From Actinomycetes bacterium (GTDB lineage: Bacteria; Planctomycetota; Phycisphaerae; JAACET01), in contig JAUXAG010000008.1 of NCBI GenBank assembly GCA_030614915.1, positions 1 through 64,000 on the forward strand: a DNA stretch of 64,000 nucleotides, read 5' to 3'. The translations under genes and the position numbers were made by a program. Shown piece after piece: positions 42,935 to 52,052 of this stretch (position 1 is its first letter; each line of letters starts with the position of its first letter). The notes under the pieces are model-generated. The model worked only from the letters and a program-made list of their open reading frames with translations, was not told where the DNA came from and ran no database searches.

Positions 42935-43492
42935 CTAGAGTTGTGCTCCGCTCTGCGTGTCTGGTGTTGATAGGTTCTCCGACTCCTCTTTTCTTTTAGG
43001 AGGCCTGATAGCCCAGAAGAAAAACCCTAGAACAATAATATATCCACCGAGTCCAACAACCATTCCCCCAGGGCCACTGCCCGCAGCATCCATCCATTTA
43101 ATCGACCAGCAAAATGGCACGGTGACTATGCAGATCAGTAACAGGCACAGGATCACCGTGGGGATCACGAATGTCCAGTATTCTAACCGAGTCCTTCTGG
43201 CACATATTTTCCGCACCAACGCCACATAAGGAAGCACTATCACAGCTATCACCGCAAAGAGGGCGTACCCTCTACCGGGGTTCGGCAGATCAAGGTAGTA
43301 TCCCGGGGACGTGGTATCCCATTGCTCGGCAAACACGGCAAACAACCGACCACTAACCACATGATAAAGCATATTACGCATATTCTCACCACTAAACATC
43401 CAGGCCATCAAGGCCAGCAGCAGTGCCATTAGAACGGCAGTTCCCACTACGCCTAGCTTTCGCTTCCGTAGATTGTGCCACATCGTTTTCAT
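42935..43492 (-). CDS. Hypothetical membrane protein
   Basis: This protein of about 185 residues has four predicted membrane helices (LGVVGTAVLMALLLALMAWMF; GYALFAVIAVIVLPYVALV; FVIPTVILCLLLICIVTVPF; GGMVVGLGGYIIVLGFFFWAI) and a polar tail. I do not recognise a family. The track starts at 43696, but ATG 43492 has GGAGG six bases before it and a basic N-terminus (MKTMWHNLRKRK) that suits an inside anchor. A hairpin-forming repeat lies between it and the next hypothetical gene. Confidence 0.65.
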   Translation of the reverse strand: MKTMWHNLRKRKLGVVGTAVLMALLLALMAWMFSGENMRNMLYHVVSGRLFAVFAEQWDTTSPGYYLDLPNPGRGYALFAVIAVIVLPYVALVRKICARRTRLEYWTFVIPTVILCLLLICIVTVPFCWSIKWMDAAGSGPGGMVVGLGGYIIVLGFFFWAIRPPKRKEESENLSTPDTQSGAQL

Positions 43493-43552
43493 TTTAGTCC
43501 TCCAAGCAAGTATCTTCCGATTTATCTGCAGCCTTAATTTGGAATGCCCCAG

Positions 43553-43583
43553 CACCGTCGCCGGCCAGGGGGCCGAGACGGTG
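43553..43583. repeat. Palindromic repeat copy 1 (CACCGTC...GACGGTG)
   Basis: CACCGTCGCCGGCC, a short loop and a GGGCCGAGACGGTG arm form a hairpin. A related copy lies at 44191-44220, on the other side of the small hypothetical gene. Confidence 0.6.
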
Positions 43584-43598
43584 TACGGGTGTTTGAAA

Positions 43599-44072
43599 TT
43601 ACTCAGCTTGAGGGACATCTGTTTCACTTGCCCAACTCTGGTCGACTTCTGTAATTCTTTTGAAATAAACGTCATGAGATTCTTCAGTAAGCACATAATA
43701 ACCGCGTTGACCGGATATCATGAAATACCCATTGTAACGACCTATTGCCATTCGTTTTTCCCTACCATCTCTAAGCTTTGCAACAGCCAGCCGAGGAACT
43801 TTCCACACTCTTCTGGTACGACGATGATACTCTGCATTGCTGAAGATTTCGTGGGTTGATTTCTCATCCCAAACCACGTTAGGTATCTTGGCAAGCGATT
43901 CCGAATCTAAATCTCTAGAATCAAGATAGTCTGTACGATAGATTGTCACAGTTGAAAACATCGAAGGCGTCACCTTTTCTTCTCCCTCATCGTTCTTCAT
44001 ATACGCATAAACAAGTAAAACTACTACAAATAAAAGTATAAAGATAATCGAGTATTTTATATATCTAAGCAT
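43599..44072 (-). CDS. Hypothetical protein with N-terminal membrane helix
   Basis: This 157-residue protein starts with one hydrophobic helix (YSIIFILLFVVVLLVYAYM), followed by a charged domain of about 130 residues with no motif I recognise. It would be anchored in the membrane with the domain outside. GAGGAGA lies seven bases before ATG 44072, a strong ribosome site. The gene is richer in A and T than the surroundings and is flanked by two copies of a palindromic repeat, which hints at recent acquisition. Confidence 0.65.
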   Translation of the reverse strand: MLRYIKYSIIFILLFVVVLLVYAYMKNDEGEEKVTPSMFSTVTIYRTDYLDSRDLDSESLAKIPNVVWDEKSTHEIFSNAEYHRRTRRVWKVPRLAVAKLRDGREKRMAIGRYNGYFMISGQRGYYVLTEESHDVYFKRITEVDQSWASETDVPQAE

Positions 44073-44456
44073 TAATCTTCTCCTCTAAAGTAATGTCCGC
44101 TTGCTTTCTAGCCCTCTCATTAATTAGACGCAGAACTGTGCCCTTTGTTCGCCATAAATACCCGGAAACACCACAAATTCTACCCCCCGCCACCGTCGCC
44201 GGACGAGGGCGGGCACGGTGACTGACATTGCTGAGGATATTGTACATTCAGATGCTCTAGCTGTACATCTCTCCCCAGCCGCTGGTACGTCTCGCCATCA
44301 TGCCCCACTTTTCCTCATTCCCATCCTGTCCGCACAGCCAGTGGTTCGGCAGGGTAACGGCGGGCTCAATGGTGTGGACAAGGGCAGCAGGGGGCATTAG
44401 TATCGTATATCTGCTGGTTTGTGGAGAAAGAGCGACTCTATCGCGGAAGAATCCCT
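44073..44456. other. Intergenic region upstream of tilS
   Basis: This region of about 380 bases holds the second hairpin repeat and a 60-residue ORF on the minus strand that I do not accept as a gene. No clear promoter for tilS was found. Confidence 0.4.
44191..44220. repeat. Palindromic repeat copy 2 (CACCGT...ACGGTG)
   Basis: CACCGTCGCCGG is followed by ACGAGGGCGGGCACGGTG, which pairs back on it. The left arm is identical to that of the copy at 43553 over 12 bases. Confidence 0.6.
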
Positions 44457-45890
44457 ATGCACAGCCTGGTCGAAAAAGTTGAGCAATACGTCCAAGAGCA
44501 TCAACTGCTGCAGGCGGCTGAGCGAGTGCTGGTGGGGGTGTCCGGAGGGGCGGATTCAGTGGGGTTGCTACTGGTGCTAGTGGAACTTAGCCGTGAAAGA
44601 GGGTTGGGGCTGGAGCTTAGCGTTGGGCATGTGGATCATTGCATAAGGGGCGCAGAGGGGCGGGCGGACGCTCAATTCGTAGCCGAGCTGGCCCAAAAGC
44701 TGGATTTGCCCGTCTGCAGTGAGTCGGTCGATGTGCCGGCTCTGGCAGCAGAGCTAAAGGTGTCGTTGGAAACGGCAGCTCGGCGGGCCCGCTACGAGTT
44801 TTTCAGCCGGACGGCTAAGCAGCGGCATTGCTCGGTGGTGGCCCTGGCCCATCAGGCCCTCGACCAAGTGGAGACAGTTCTGCACCGGATCGCCCGTGGC
44901 ACGGGGTTGGGGGGACTCTCAGGGATGCGGCCGAGCCGAGTGCTGAGCCGAGAAGGCGAGATTCGAGTTGTTCGGCCCATGCTGAGCTGCCGACGAGCGG
45001 AGATAGAACAATTCCTGCTCGAAAAGTCGCAGAGTTGGCGAGTCGATCATACCAACCTGGAACTAAAGGCGACCCGCAACAAGATACGCCATGAACTGTT
45101 GGGGTTGTTGCGAGAGAAGTTCAATCCCCGGGTCGAGCAGGCTGTGCTGCGGTTGGCGGGGCTGGCTGAACAGGTGAACGATTTTCTGGCTGAGCAGACG
45201 GCCAAGGTGTTCGAGAAGGTGGCTCGGGATTTCGATTGGCTGGTCTGCATTGACTTGGTGAAACTGGGCAAAGAACACCCGGCGGTGCAAGGGCAACTCC
45301 TGCGGCTGGGCTGGGAACGACTGGAATTACCGCAGCGAGATATGAGCCTGGCGATGATTGAAAAGATCCTGGCGGCCGGACGCGAACACCTCCAGACTAA
45401 ACGCCTCGGACGGCTGGCACTGCCGGGGGGTGGCGAGGCAGTCTATCAGTTCGGCAAGCTTCTGTTGAAGGCCAAGGGACGGGGACCGAAAGGCTTTGAG
45501 GCGGTGGAACTGTGTGTGCCCGGACAGGCGAAGGTAAAGCTTCTGGGGCTAAAGGTGCAGGCGAAGGTGTTGACAGAGCAGAGCGATCCGTCGAGCCGGC
45601 GGCGAGCAGAGGATGCAAACCTCGAAGTGATCGACGCCGACAGCGTGCGAGGGCAACTGCTGATCAGGCCGGCAAGGCCCGCTGAAATCTTTGAGCCCCT
45701 GGGCGGCAAGGCCTGTACAATGAAAGAATTCCTGCTGAGCTGCAAGATACCCAAGCTGCTGCAAGGGCTGACGGCTATCTTGGCTGACGAGCAGGGACCG
45801 ATATGGGTGGTGGGCTATCGGCTGGCCCAGCGGGGACGATTGGGGCCCCAGAGCCGCAGGATAATTGAATTGTCCTGCCGGTGGAAATGA
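44457..45890 (+). CDS. tilS: tRNA(Ile)-lysidine synthase
   Basis: This 477-residue N-type ATP pyrophosphatase attaches lysine to C34 of the isoleucine tRNA with a CAU anticodon. The P-loop is GVSGGADSVGLLLVL, followed by GHVDHCIRGAEGRADAQFV and the helix ETAARRARYEFF. The usual DDQxET motif reads ALDQVETVLHRIARGTGLGGLSGM, with leucine for the first aspartate. A C-terminal substrate-binding region follows (RPARPAEIFEPLGGKACTMKEFL). ATG 44457 has GGAAGA eight bases before it and is preferred to GTG 44421. It stands alone before the AsmA-like gene. Confidence 0.9.
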   Translation: MHSLVEKVEQYVQEHQLLQAAERVLVGVSGGADSVGLLLVLVELSRERGLGLELSVGHVDHCIRGAEGRADAQFVAELAQKLDLPVCSESVDVPALAAELKVSLETAARRARYEFFSRTAKQRHCSVVALAHQALDQVETVLHRIARGTGLGGLSGMRPSRVLSREGEIRVVRPMLSCRRAEIEQFLLEKSQSWRVDHTNLELKATRNKIRHELLGLLREKFNPRVEQAVLRLAGLAEQVNDFLAEQTAKVFEKVARDFDWLVCIDLVKLGKEHPAVQGQLLRLGWERLELPQRDMSLAMIEKILAAGREHLQTKRLGRLALPGGGEAVYQFGKLLLKAKGRGPKGFEAVELCVPGQAKVKLLGLKVQAKVLTEQSDPSSRRRAEDANLEVIDADSVRGQLLIRPARPAEIFEPLGGKACTMKEFLLSCKIPKLLQGLTAILADEQGPIWVVGYRLAQRGRLGPQSRRIIELSCRWK

Positions 45891-45983
45891 CTCTGCCAGC
45901 AGGGGGAGCAGTTAGGAGGTAAAGGTATTAGAGTATGGTAAGTCCTGTTGTAGTAGCAAGTTAGCCAAGCGAGTGGGATTGTG

Positions 45984-48900
45984 ATGGGCCAGCGAGAAAA
46001 ACAGTCTATTCAGTTGATCAAAGCTCCGTTGCAAAGTTTGCGGCGACGGCTGGGGCGCAAGGGAGGCTGGCGGCGACAGTGGGGCTTTGTGCTGCTGGGG
46101 GTGCTGGCGGTGCTGATCGGGACGTTCTTCTACCTGAGTAACCCGAGGAACGTGCGAAGGTCGGCAGAGCGTTACCTCAAACGCCTGGTCAATGGGGAGG
46201 TTGAAGTGGAGCGGGCTTCGTTTAGCTTTACGCAGGGGATCAAGCTGTCGAATATCCGTATTCTGACGAAAGAGGGAGAAGCTCCGGGCAACCTGGTGTT
46301 CAAAGCCGAGGCCGTTAATCTGCATCTGAGTTGGATGACGCTGCTGCAAAGGCGCTTGATAGCTACGGAGATTTCGGCGTTTCGCCCGGAGGTTTTCTTG
46401 GTGGAGAGCAGTAGCGGTGCTTGGAATTTCGAGCCGTTGTTCATCGACCGGGACTTCAAGCTTATCCGACCACTGCCCAGGATTATCTTGCGAGAAGGGC
46501 GAATTCACTATTACGAAGATGTGGCAGGCAAGCCCATCCTGGGAGGAAGCTTTGGGCTTACGGCAAACTTCGAACCAAGAGGGCCACAAGAGAAAGACTA
46601 TTTCGGGCGAGTGGAAACCACTGTGGGTGAACAGACGGTAGTCCGGCTGAAAGGTCGCTTCGACACGGTCTCGGGGACGTTCAGCGAGATTGCCGCCCAG
46701 ATCAGCTTGAGCGAGATGGTTCGTCAGAGCCTGCCGCGTCAGACCCGGGCCTGGATGGATAAATACAACATCAGTGGCCAACTGTCGGTGAGTGGACATT
46801 ACGGCCCGCGAGCTCGGACACGGATCACAGCCGAACTGGAGGGGATCGACTTTCGTTTACCACTAAACGAGCAAAACTCCGTAACAATAAGCAATGCCCG
46901 GGGACAACTGCAGTTTACTGATGAGGCCATATTGCTTGGGGCGTGGGAGTCGGGTGAGTCGGGCAGGAAAGAACCGCTGCGGTTCGGGGCCTTGGGGGCC
47001 CAATGGGCGATTGGGGGGAAATTTCTGGGTTACCAGAGCCGGGCGGATTTCGACCTGGAGATAAGCTGTGAGAAGCTGTCACTGCCTCGCGATCCGGAGC
47101 TGATCAAGAGCCTGCCGAAGATACTGCGGATGATTCTTGAGGATTGGGATGCGAGTGGGCTGATCGCCATAGACAGCAATATCAAAAGGATTTCCGGGGT
47201 CAAGCCGGAGATTCAGGTCAGCGGCCAAGTGAGGTGCATAGATGCGGCGGGCACCTTCCGGCATTTCCCCTATCCGGTGCAGAACGTGAGCGGATTAATA
47301 CGATTCGATCCGAAAGAGACTTTGCTGGAAGATTTCCGGGCCAGACATCAAAACACGAACGATCCGAGCAAATTCGCCCAACTCAGCGGGAGCGGGCATG
47401 TGCTGGCGCCCTACGAAAAGCCTCGGGCAGATTTTAACATGACCATCACGGGGTTGATTTTGGATGATGAATTACGGGCAGCCCTGCGGGATGAAGACAA
47501 AGCCAAATGGGATATGTTCAGCCCATCTGGGACTACAGAGGTGCGCTGCCGAGTGGTTTACGAGCCCGAAGATGAGGCGAAGTGGAAAGCGTACATCGAG
47601 GCGGAACTGACGGGGGTCAGTGCCACGGCCAGGGAGTTTCCCTATCCGCTGCGGGACCTTCGGGGCAGGGTGTACATCGGCCCGGATAAGGTCAAGATGG
47701 GGCGGGGGATGGGCGAAGGAACCGGGCCAAACGATGAACGCCGCGGCCAGGGAGAGTTCGTCAGCGGACGGGCAGGAAAGGCCAACATACAACTTCGCGG
47801 CGTGGTGGACAATCTGGGAGGCCCAGATGAGTTGATGAACCTGGAAGTGAACGCTCAGGGGCTGGAGTTTGACGAGGTATTGGTCAAGGCCCTGCCGCCG
47901 GAAGCACGGAAGTTATACCAGATACTGAATCCTTCGGGCTCGGCGGACATTTCCGGAAAAATAATCCGCTCGAAGGCCAAGAGCGAAGAGCCGGATTTCC
48001 TGATTGACGTTTGGCCCAAAGGTGCAACGTGCCGCCATAAGGATTTTCCCTATCCGCTGGAGCAAGTGAAGGGCCATGTGCGGCTTTCGCCGGGGAAATT
48101 TGAACTGCTGGATTTTGGTGCCCGCCAAGGCCCGGCGTCTTTTACCGGCAGCGGGGTGGTGGCCACCAAAGATAACGAACACTACGAGGCGGACCTGACT
48201 ATCAACGGCCGGGACGTGCAACTGGACGATCTGGTTTATGAGAGCCTCAAACCCCAACAACAGCAGCTATGGGACCAGCTGCAGCCGGAGGGAAAATGCG
48301 ACGTGAGGCTCAAGATTATTAATGATCCGGGAGGGCGGTTGAACTACCAGTTGAAGGTCGAGCCTCGGGGGGTCCAAATTACCTACAAACCGTTGCCCTA
48401 CACCCTGGGGAATTTGTCGGGGGAGCTAATCATAGAATCGGAACAGGTTAGCGTGGATATCTGGGGGAGCGATCCGGCAGTCAAGATTGCAGGGCATATC
48501 AGACAGCACAAAGAAGAACGGTTGGTGAAACTGGCTGTGTTTGCTGAAGATGTTGTTCTGGATGAGAAATTGAAAATTGTATTGCCGGAAAAGGTGCGGG
48601 GATTGTGGGAGGTATTTGAGCCGGCAGGCAGCGTAGACGTGAAGATTGATTCTCTAAATCATGTTCAGGATGCCTCGGGGGCGGGATGGTTGGGTCTGGA
48701 GGGCAGCCTGGTGCTGAAGGAGCTAAGCTTGAATAAACCGCTAGCCTGCCGGGATCTGTCGGGCAAGATCAGCGGCACGATGCAATCCGGGGACCAGGGA
48801 TTGCAAGTAGTGCTCCTGGGGGAGCTGGAATTGCCGGAATTGAAGGTGGGGCCGCTTCGGCTGGGAAAGCTGAGCGGGACATTAACGAAGGGCTCCAAAG

Positions 48901-49574
48901 ACAGCGATCAATGGAGTATCCACAACATCCGGGCGGACCTGGCTGGGGGGCAGGCAGTGGGGTATATCAAGGGCAGCAAGGGGGCCCAGGGGAGCTACTC
49001 GGCCCTGCTGCAGGTTGAGAATGTGGACTTGGCGGAACTTATAAGGCAGATCAAGTCGGCTGAACCCGAAAGGTTTACCAAGAACGGCCAGAGCGATCCG
49101 CAAGTAGAAGGGAGATTGAAGGGCTCGGTGAGGCTGGAGGGCCAATTCAATGAGCCGGACAGTACGGGTGGGCGGGGACGAGTTTATATCGACCAGGCTC
49201 AATTGTATAAGCTGCCGTTGATGATCCGGATAATGCGGACGCTGAGCCTGCAGCCGGCCAAGGCCAATGCCTTTGAAACGGTGGAAGTGGATTTTTATCT
49301 GCAGGGGCAGAACGTCGTCTTTACGAAGATTATTCTGGACGGCCCCGCTTTGCGAATGGGGGGGATGGGGGTGTACGACAGGAAGAAGGATTGGCTGGCG
49401 GTGGTGGTCAAGCGTGATCCGCCGGATAATATCTGGTCGAAGCTGCCGTCCTTTCCGCAAGCCGTGGTCGCCGAGATCAATGGCCCCCTGGCTGAGCTGC
49501 AAGTCCAGGCCAAGCCCTTCAGGGACGTCTCCGAGGAATTGAAGAAACTGTTTCGCAAACGGAAGAAGGAGTAA
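45984..49574 (+). CDS. AsmA-like (AsmA/TamB/YhdP superfamily) envelope protein
   Basis: This 1196-residue protein has one N-terminal membrane helix (WGFVLLGVLAVLIGTFFYL) and a very long periplasmic chain of repeated beta strands. Early sequence such as VEVERASFSFTQGIKLSNIRIL and the spaced motif FPYPLxxLxGxV, which appears at least four times, match the beta-taco repeats of AsmA-like proteins. The C-terminal block (AFETVEVDFYLQGQNVVFTKIILDGPALRMGGMGVYD) resembles the AsmA C-terminal region. Proteins of this type bridge the two membranes and help move phospholipids to the outer membrane. ATG 45984 directly follows GTG 45981. It stands alone between tilS and the PAP2 gene. Confidence 0.8.
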   Translation: MGQREKQSIQLIKAPLQSLRRRLGRKGGWRRQWGFVLLGVLAVLIGTFFYLSNPRNVRRSAERYLKRLVNGEVEVERASFSFTQGIKLSNIRILTKEGEAPGNLVFKAEAVNLHLSWMTLLQRRLIATEISAFRPEVFLVESSSGAWNFEPLFIDRDFKLIRPLPRIILREGRIHYYEDVAGKPILGGSFGLTANFEPRGPQEKDYFGRVETTVGEQTVVRLKGRFDTVSGTFSEIAAQISLSEMVRQSLPRQTRAWMDKYNISGQLSVSGHYGPRARTRITAELEGIDFRLPLNEQNSVTISNARGQLQFTDEAILLGAWESGESGRKEPLRFGALGAQWAIGGKFLGYQSRADFDLEISCEKLSLPRDPELIKSLPKILRMILEDWDASGLIAIDSNIKRISGVKPEIQVSGQVRCIDAAGTFRHFPYPVQNVSGLIRFDPKETLLEDFRARHQNTNDPSKFAQLSGSGHVLAPYEKPRADFNMTITGLILDDELRAALRDEDKAKWDMFSPSGTTEVRCRVVYEPEDEAKWKAYIEAELTGVSATAREFPYPLRDLRGRVYIGPDKVKMGRGMGEGTGPNDERRGQGEFVSGRAGKANIQLRGVVDNLGGPDELMNLEVNAQGLEFDEVLVKALPPEARKLYQILNPSGSADISGKIIRSKAKSEEPDFLIDVWPKGATCRHKDFPYPLEQVKGHVRLSPGKFELLDFGARQGPASFTGSGVVATKDNEHYEADLTINGRDVQLDDLVYESLKPQQQQLWDQLQPEGKCDVRLKIINDPGGRLNYQLKVEPRGVQITYKPLPYTLGNLSGELIIESEQVSVDIWGSDPAVKIAGHIRQHKEERLVKLAVFAEDVVLDEKLKIVLPEKVRGLWEVFEPAGSVDVKIDSLNHVQDASGAGWLGLEGSLVLKELSLNKPLACRDLSGKISGTMQSGDQGLQVVLLGELELPELKVGPLRLGKLSGTLTKGSKDSDQWSIHNIRADLAGGQAVGYIKGSKGAQGSYSALLQVENVDLAELIRQIKSAEPERFTKNGQSDPQVEGRLKGSVRLEGQFNEPDSTGGRGRVYIDQAQLYKLPLMIRIMRTLSLQPAKANAFETVEVDFYLQGQNVVFTKIILDGPALRMGGMGVYDRKKDWLAVVVKRDPPDNIWSKLPSFPQAVVAEINGPLAELQVQAKPFRDVSEELKKLFRKRKKE

Positions 49575-49727
49575 TAGAACGCTATAGCCAGGGGAAAGGA
49601 GTAGTAACGTGAGCCAGGTAAGAACCGCTGGGAATTAACTTCTGTCAATTATGCCGGTTGGCTGATAGTATTCTGATTGGCTAAGAGTAGTGCTGGATTT
49701 GTTGATCAAGACTGAGGAGTTTAAGTG

Positions 49728-50723
49728 ATGCAAGGATGTATTCGGGCAGACGGAGCGGACAGGAGAGTTTCGATTGATTTGATTTTGGTTGCTGTATTGG
49801 TAGCGGGGCTATTGTTTGGGGCGGGCTGTCAAACGGACTCGGCTAGGATATCGGATGATGCGGCTATCCGTTACGCTGGGCCAGGTAATGGCGGGCATGA
49901 TAAGGTTGGGCAGTCAAAGCAGAACGGCCGGATGGTGCGCCTGGCGGGCTTTGAATCTTTGGAAAGCATGGGCTATGACTCGGCCGGCACAGCGGCTGCG
50001 ACTGAAGGGGTCAGTGAGCCAGGAGGGGTGAGTAAATGGGATACGGCGATGTCGGATCTGTGGGGTCTGCCGGGGGTGGCCTGGGATGATGCCCAAACGG
50101 TGGTGCAGAACCCAACCAATCTGGTGATACTGGGCGTGGCGGGTGGCTTGTCGATCTGGGGAGAATTCGACTTCGACAACCACGTGGATGAGCAACTGCG
50201 GGGGCGAAAGATAATCAATAAAGATTGGACCATTGCGGTGGGCACGGCAGGTAATCCGGGGACGCACTTTACGGTGGCCCTGGCCATTTATACGCATGGG
50301 CTGCTCACGGAGAACTCGGGGAGTTACGACTTCGGTAAGACGCTGACGCAGGCCCTGGTGCTCAACGGGCTGGCTACGGTGGGACTGAAGCTGGTGGCCT
50401 GGAACCACTCGCCAAACGGAGAGTTCTTCGGCTGGCCGAGCGGGCATACCTCCTCAACGATAACGGTGGCTTCGGTGGTGCATGAGTATTATGGTATTTG
50501 GCCGGCTGCTCCGCTGTATGCCCTGACCGGGCTGGTGATGTATGAGCGGATGATTACCGGGGAGCATTGGGCTTCAGATGTGATCTTCGGAGCAGCCATG
50601 GGCTACGTGATTGGTCACAGCGTCGCTGGTGAACGCCAGTTGCAGATTCTGGGAATGGATGTAGTGCCATACATCGACCCGTATAGCGGGGCGAGCGGGA
50701 TTGGACTGGTCAAGGTTTGGTGA
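49728..50723 (+). CDS. PAP2-family phosphatase-like lipoprotein
   Basis: The protein (about 331 residues) starts with a long signal sequence ending in the lipobox FGAGC. After a polar linker, the C-terminal half has the acid phosphatase core. FFGWPSGHTSSTITVASVV carries motif 2, and YERMITGEHWASDVIFGAAMG carries motif 3 with the nucleophile histidine. Motif 1 is weak (KLVAWNHSPN). Substrates are likely lipid phosphates such as undecaprenyl pyrophosphate or phosphatidic acid, but this is inference. GAGGAG stands before ATG 49728. It converges with the DUF1015 gene, leaving only seven bases between stop codons. Confidence 0.82.
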   Translation: MQGCIRADGADRRVSIDLILVAVLVAGLLFGAGCQTDSARISDDAAIRYAGPGNGGHDKVGQSKQNGRMVRLAGFESLESMGYDSAGTAAATEGVSEPGGVSKWDTAMSDLWGLPGVAWDDAQTVVQNPTNLVILGVAGGLSIWGEFDFDNHVDEQLRGRKIINKDWTIAVGTAGNPGTHFTVALAIYTHGLLTENSGSYDFGKTLTQALVLNGLATVGLKLVAWNHSPNGEFFGWPSGHTSSTITVASVVHEYYGIWPAAPLYALTGLVMYERMITGEHWASDVIFGAAMGYVIGHSVAGERQLQILGMDVVPYIDPYSGASGIGLVKVW

Positions 50724-50730
50724 GGCGGTG

Positions 50731-52032
50731 CTAATAGAGGGGATTAATGACCAGGCCGGTGGGGACCTTCGGATAAAAGAACGTACTTTTTGGCGGCATG
50801 AGTTCACCGGCTTCAACGACGGCTAGTAGCTGGGCCATGGTGGTGCTTTGCAGCAAGAAGGCTGCTTGATATCGGCCTTGCCTAGTCAGGTCCACAACCT
50901 CAAGTAGGTCTTTAGAATAGCTGATCTCGGGCCCAGAGCTGGGAGATATTTGGCTGAGCATCTTTTGACCCAACAAATATTCGTGCAGAATCACTACCGA
51001 TAGACTGCGCAAGGCTGGCGAGATATCGGCAGCACAATCGGCTAAAGGATCTTCAGACTTCGGTACCAAAACGAAAAACTGATCTTGGCGGGGATCGTAC
51101 AAGCCGATGGCTCGGTGGTGGGCGCGGGCCAGGGCAGATTCAAATTGGTCGGCTTTGGATGCGTCCAGGCCGGAGTCGATCCAGCTGAATTGTTGGGAAG
51201 TCATGTTCCGAAGGGCTGGGAGAAAATTATCGCCCAGACCTCGCACGAGCCGATGGGTGGGCAGAATCACCAAGCCAGGGTCGGTGGTGCAAACCAGGAC
51301 CATGTTCAAGAAATTGGCCCGGTGATCATCGGGAATCGATTGGCCCGCTTGCCGTAGGAATTGGAGATAGTTCAGGCTGGTGCTGTAACGATGGTGGCCA
51401 TCGGCGATGTAGATTTTCTTATCGGCAAATAACTTGGTGGTGTGATTAATGGCTTCGGGGTCGCGGACGACCCAAAGCTCGTTGCGAACGCCGTCCAAAT
51501 CCCCAAAGCAGTCGGGCTCGGCTGTGCCGGGCTCAAGAGCGGCCAAGACCTGATTGTCCTGGTCCGGGTAGAGGGCAAAGACGGGGGAAAGATTGCAGCG
51601 GGTGGCCTTGGTCAGGGCCAGGCGGTCCTCCTTGGGCCCCGAGAGGGTCTGCTCGTGGGGCCTGATGGCGCCTTGGCCGAGGGGCTCGAGCTTTACGCGG
51701 CAAAAGAAGGCCCTTCTGGTGTGAGAGGCTGAGCCGATTTTGAAGGTCTGCTGATAATAGTAGAATGCGGGCTGGGGTTCTGTGACCAGGACTTTGCGTT
51801 CGAGCCAGTCCTTGAGGAGGCCGGCAGAGCGGGCGTAGGCTGCGGGTGGTCCGAGGCTGGCTGGGGGCATGTGCGGCAGATCAATATGAACGATATTGTG
51901 CTGATCACGAGCGGCCAAAAGATCGCGACGGTCCTGATCAATGACGTCGTAGGGCGGGGCCAAGACGGAAGAGAGGTCTCGCTGTTGCTGGGTGTTGTAT
52001 CTTATGGCTTTGAAGGGGCTGATCTGGGCCAT
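50731..52032 (-). CDS. DUF1015 family protein
   Basis: This 433-residue protein matches DUF1015 along its length: ISPFKAIRYNTQ and VLAPPYDVID at the start, RPHEQTLSGPKEDRLALTKATRCNLSPVFALY in the middle, then KKIYIADGHHRYSTSLNYL. No biochemical role is established for most members, which occur in many anaerobes near amino-acid genes. The conserved HH/R pair in ADGHHRY may form an active site. ATG 52032 follows AGGAAG; the track start at 52170 runs into the neighbouring gene. It lies 20 bases after the thymidylate-synthase-like gene and may share its transcript. Confidence 0.88.
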   Translation of the reverse strand: MAQISPFKAIRYNTQQQRDLSSVLAPPYDVIDQDRRDLLAARDQHNIVHIDLPHMPPASLGPPAAYARSAGLLKDWLERKVLVTEPQPAFYYYQQTFKIGSASHTRRAFFCRVKLEPLGQGAIRPHEQTLSGPKEDRLALTKATRCNLSPVFALYPDQDNQVLAALEPGTAEPDCFGDLDGVRNELWVVRDPEAINHTTKLFADKKIYIADGHHRYSTSLNYLQFLRQAGQSIPDDHRANFLNMVLVCTTDPGLVILPTHRLVRGLGDNFLPALRNMTSQQFSWIDSGLDASKADQFESALARAHHRAIGLYDPRQDQFFVLVPKSEDPLADCAADISPALRSLSVVILHEYLLGQKMLSQISPSSGPEISYSKDLLEVVDLTRQGRYQAAFLLQSTTMAQLLAVVEAGELMPPKSTFFYPKVPTGLVINPLY

Positions 52033-52052
52033 GGTTACTGCTTCCTGACTTG

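Noticed and set aside
44065-44247. 60-residue minus-strand ORF before the hypothetical gene at 43599
   Set aside because: It runs through the hairpin repeat, has no family match, and its end overlaps the ribosome site of the next gene.
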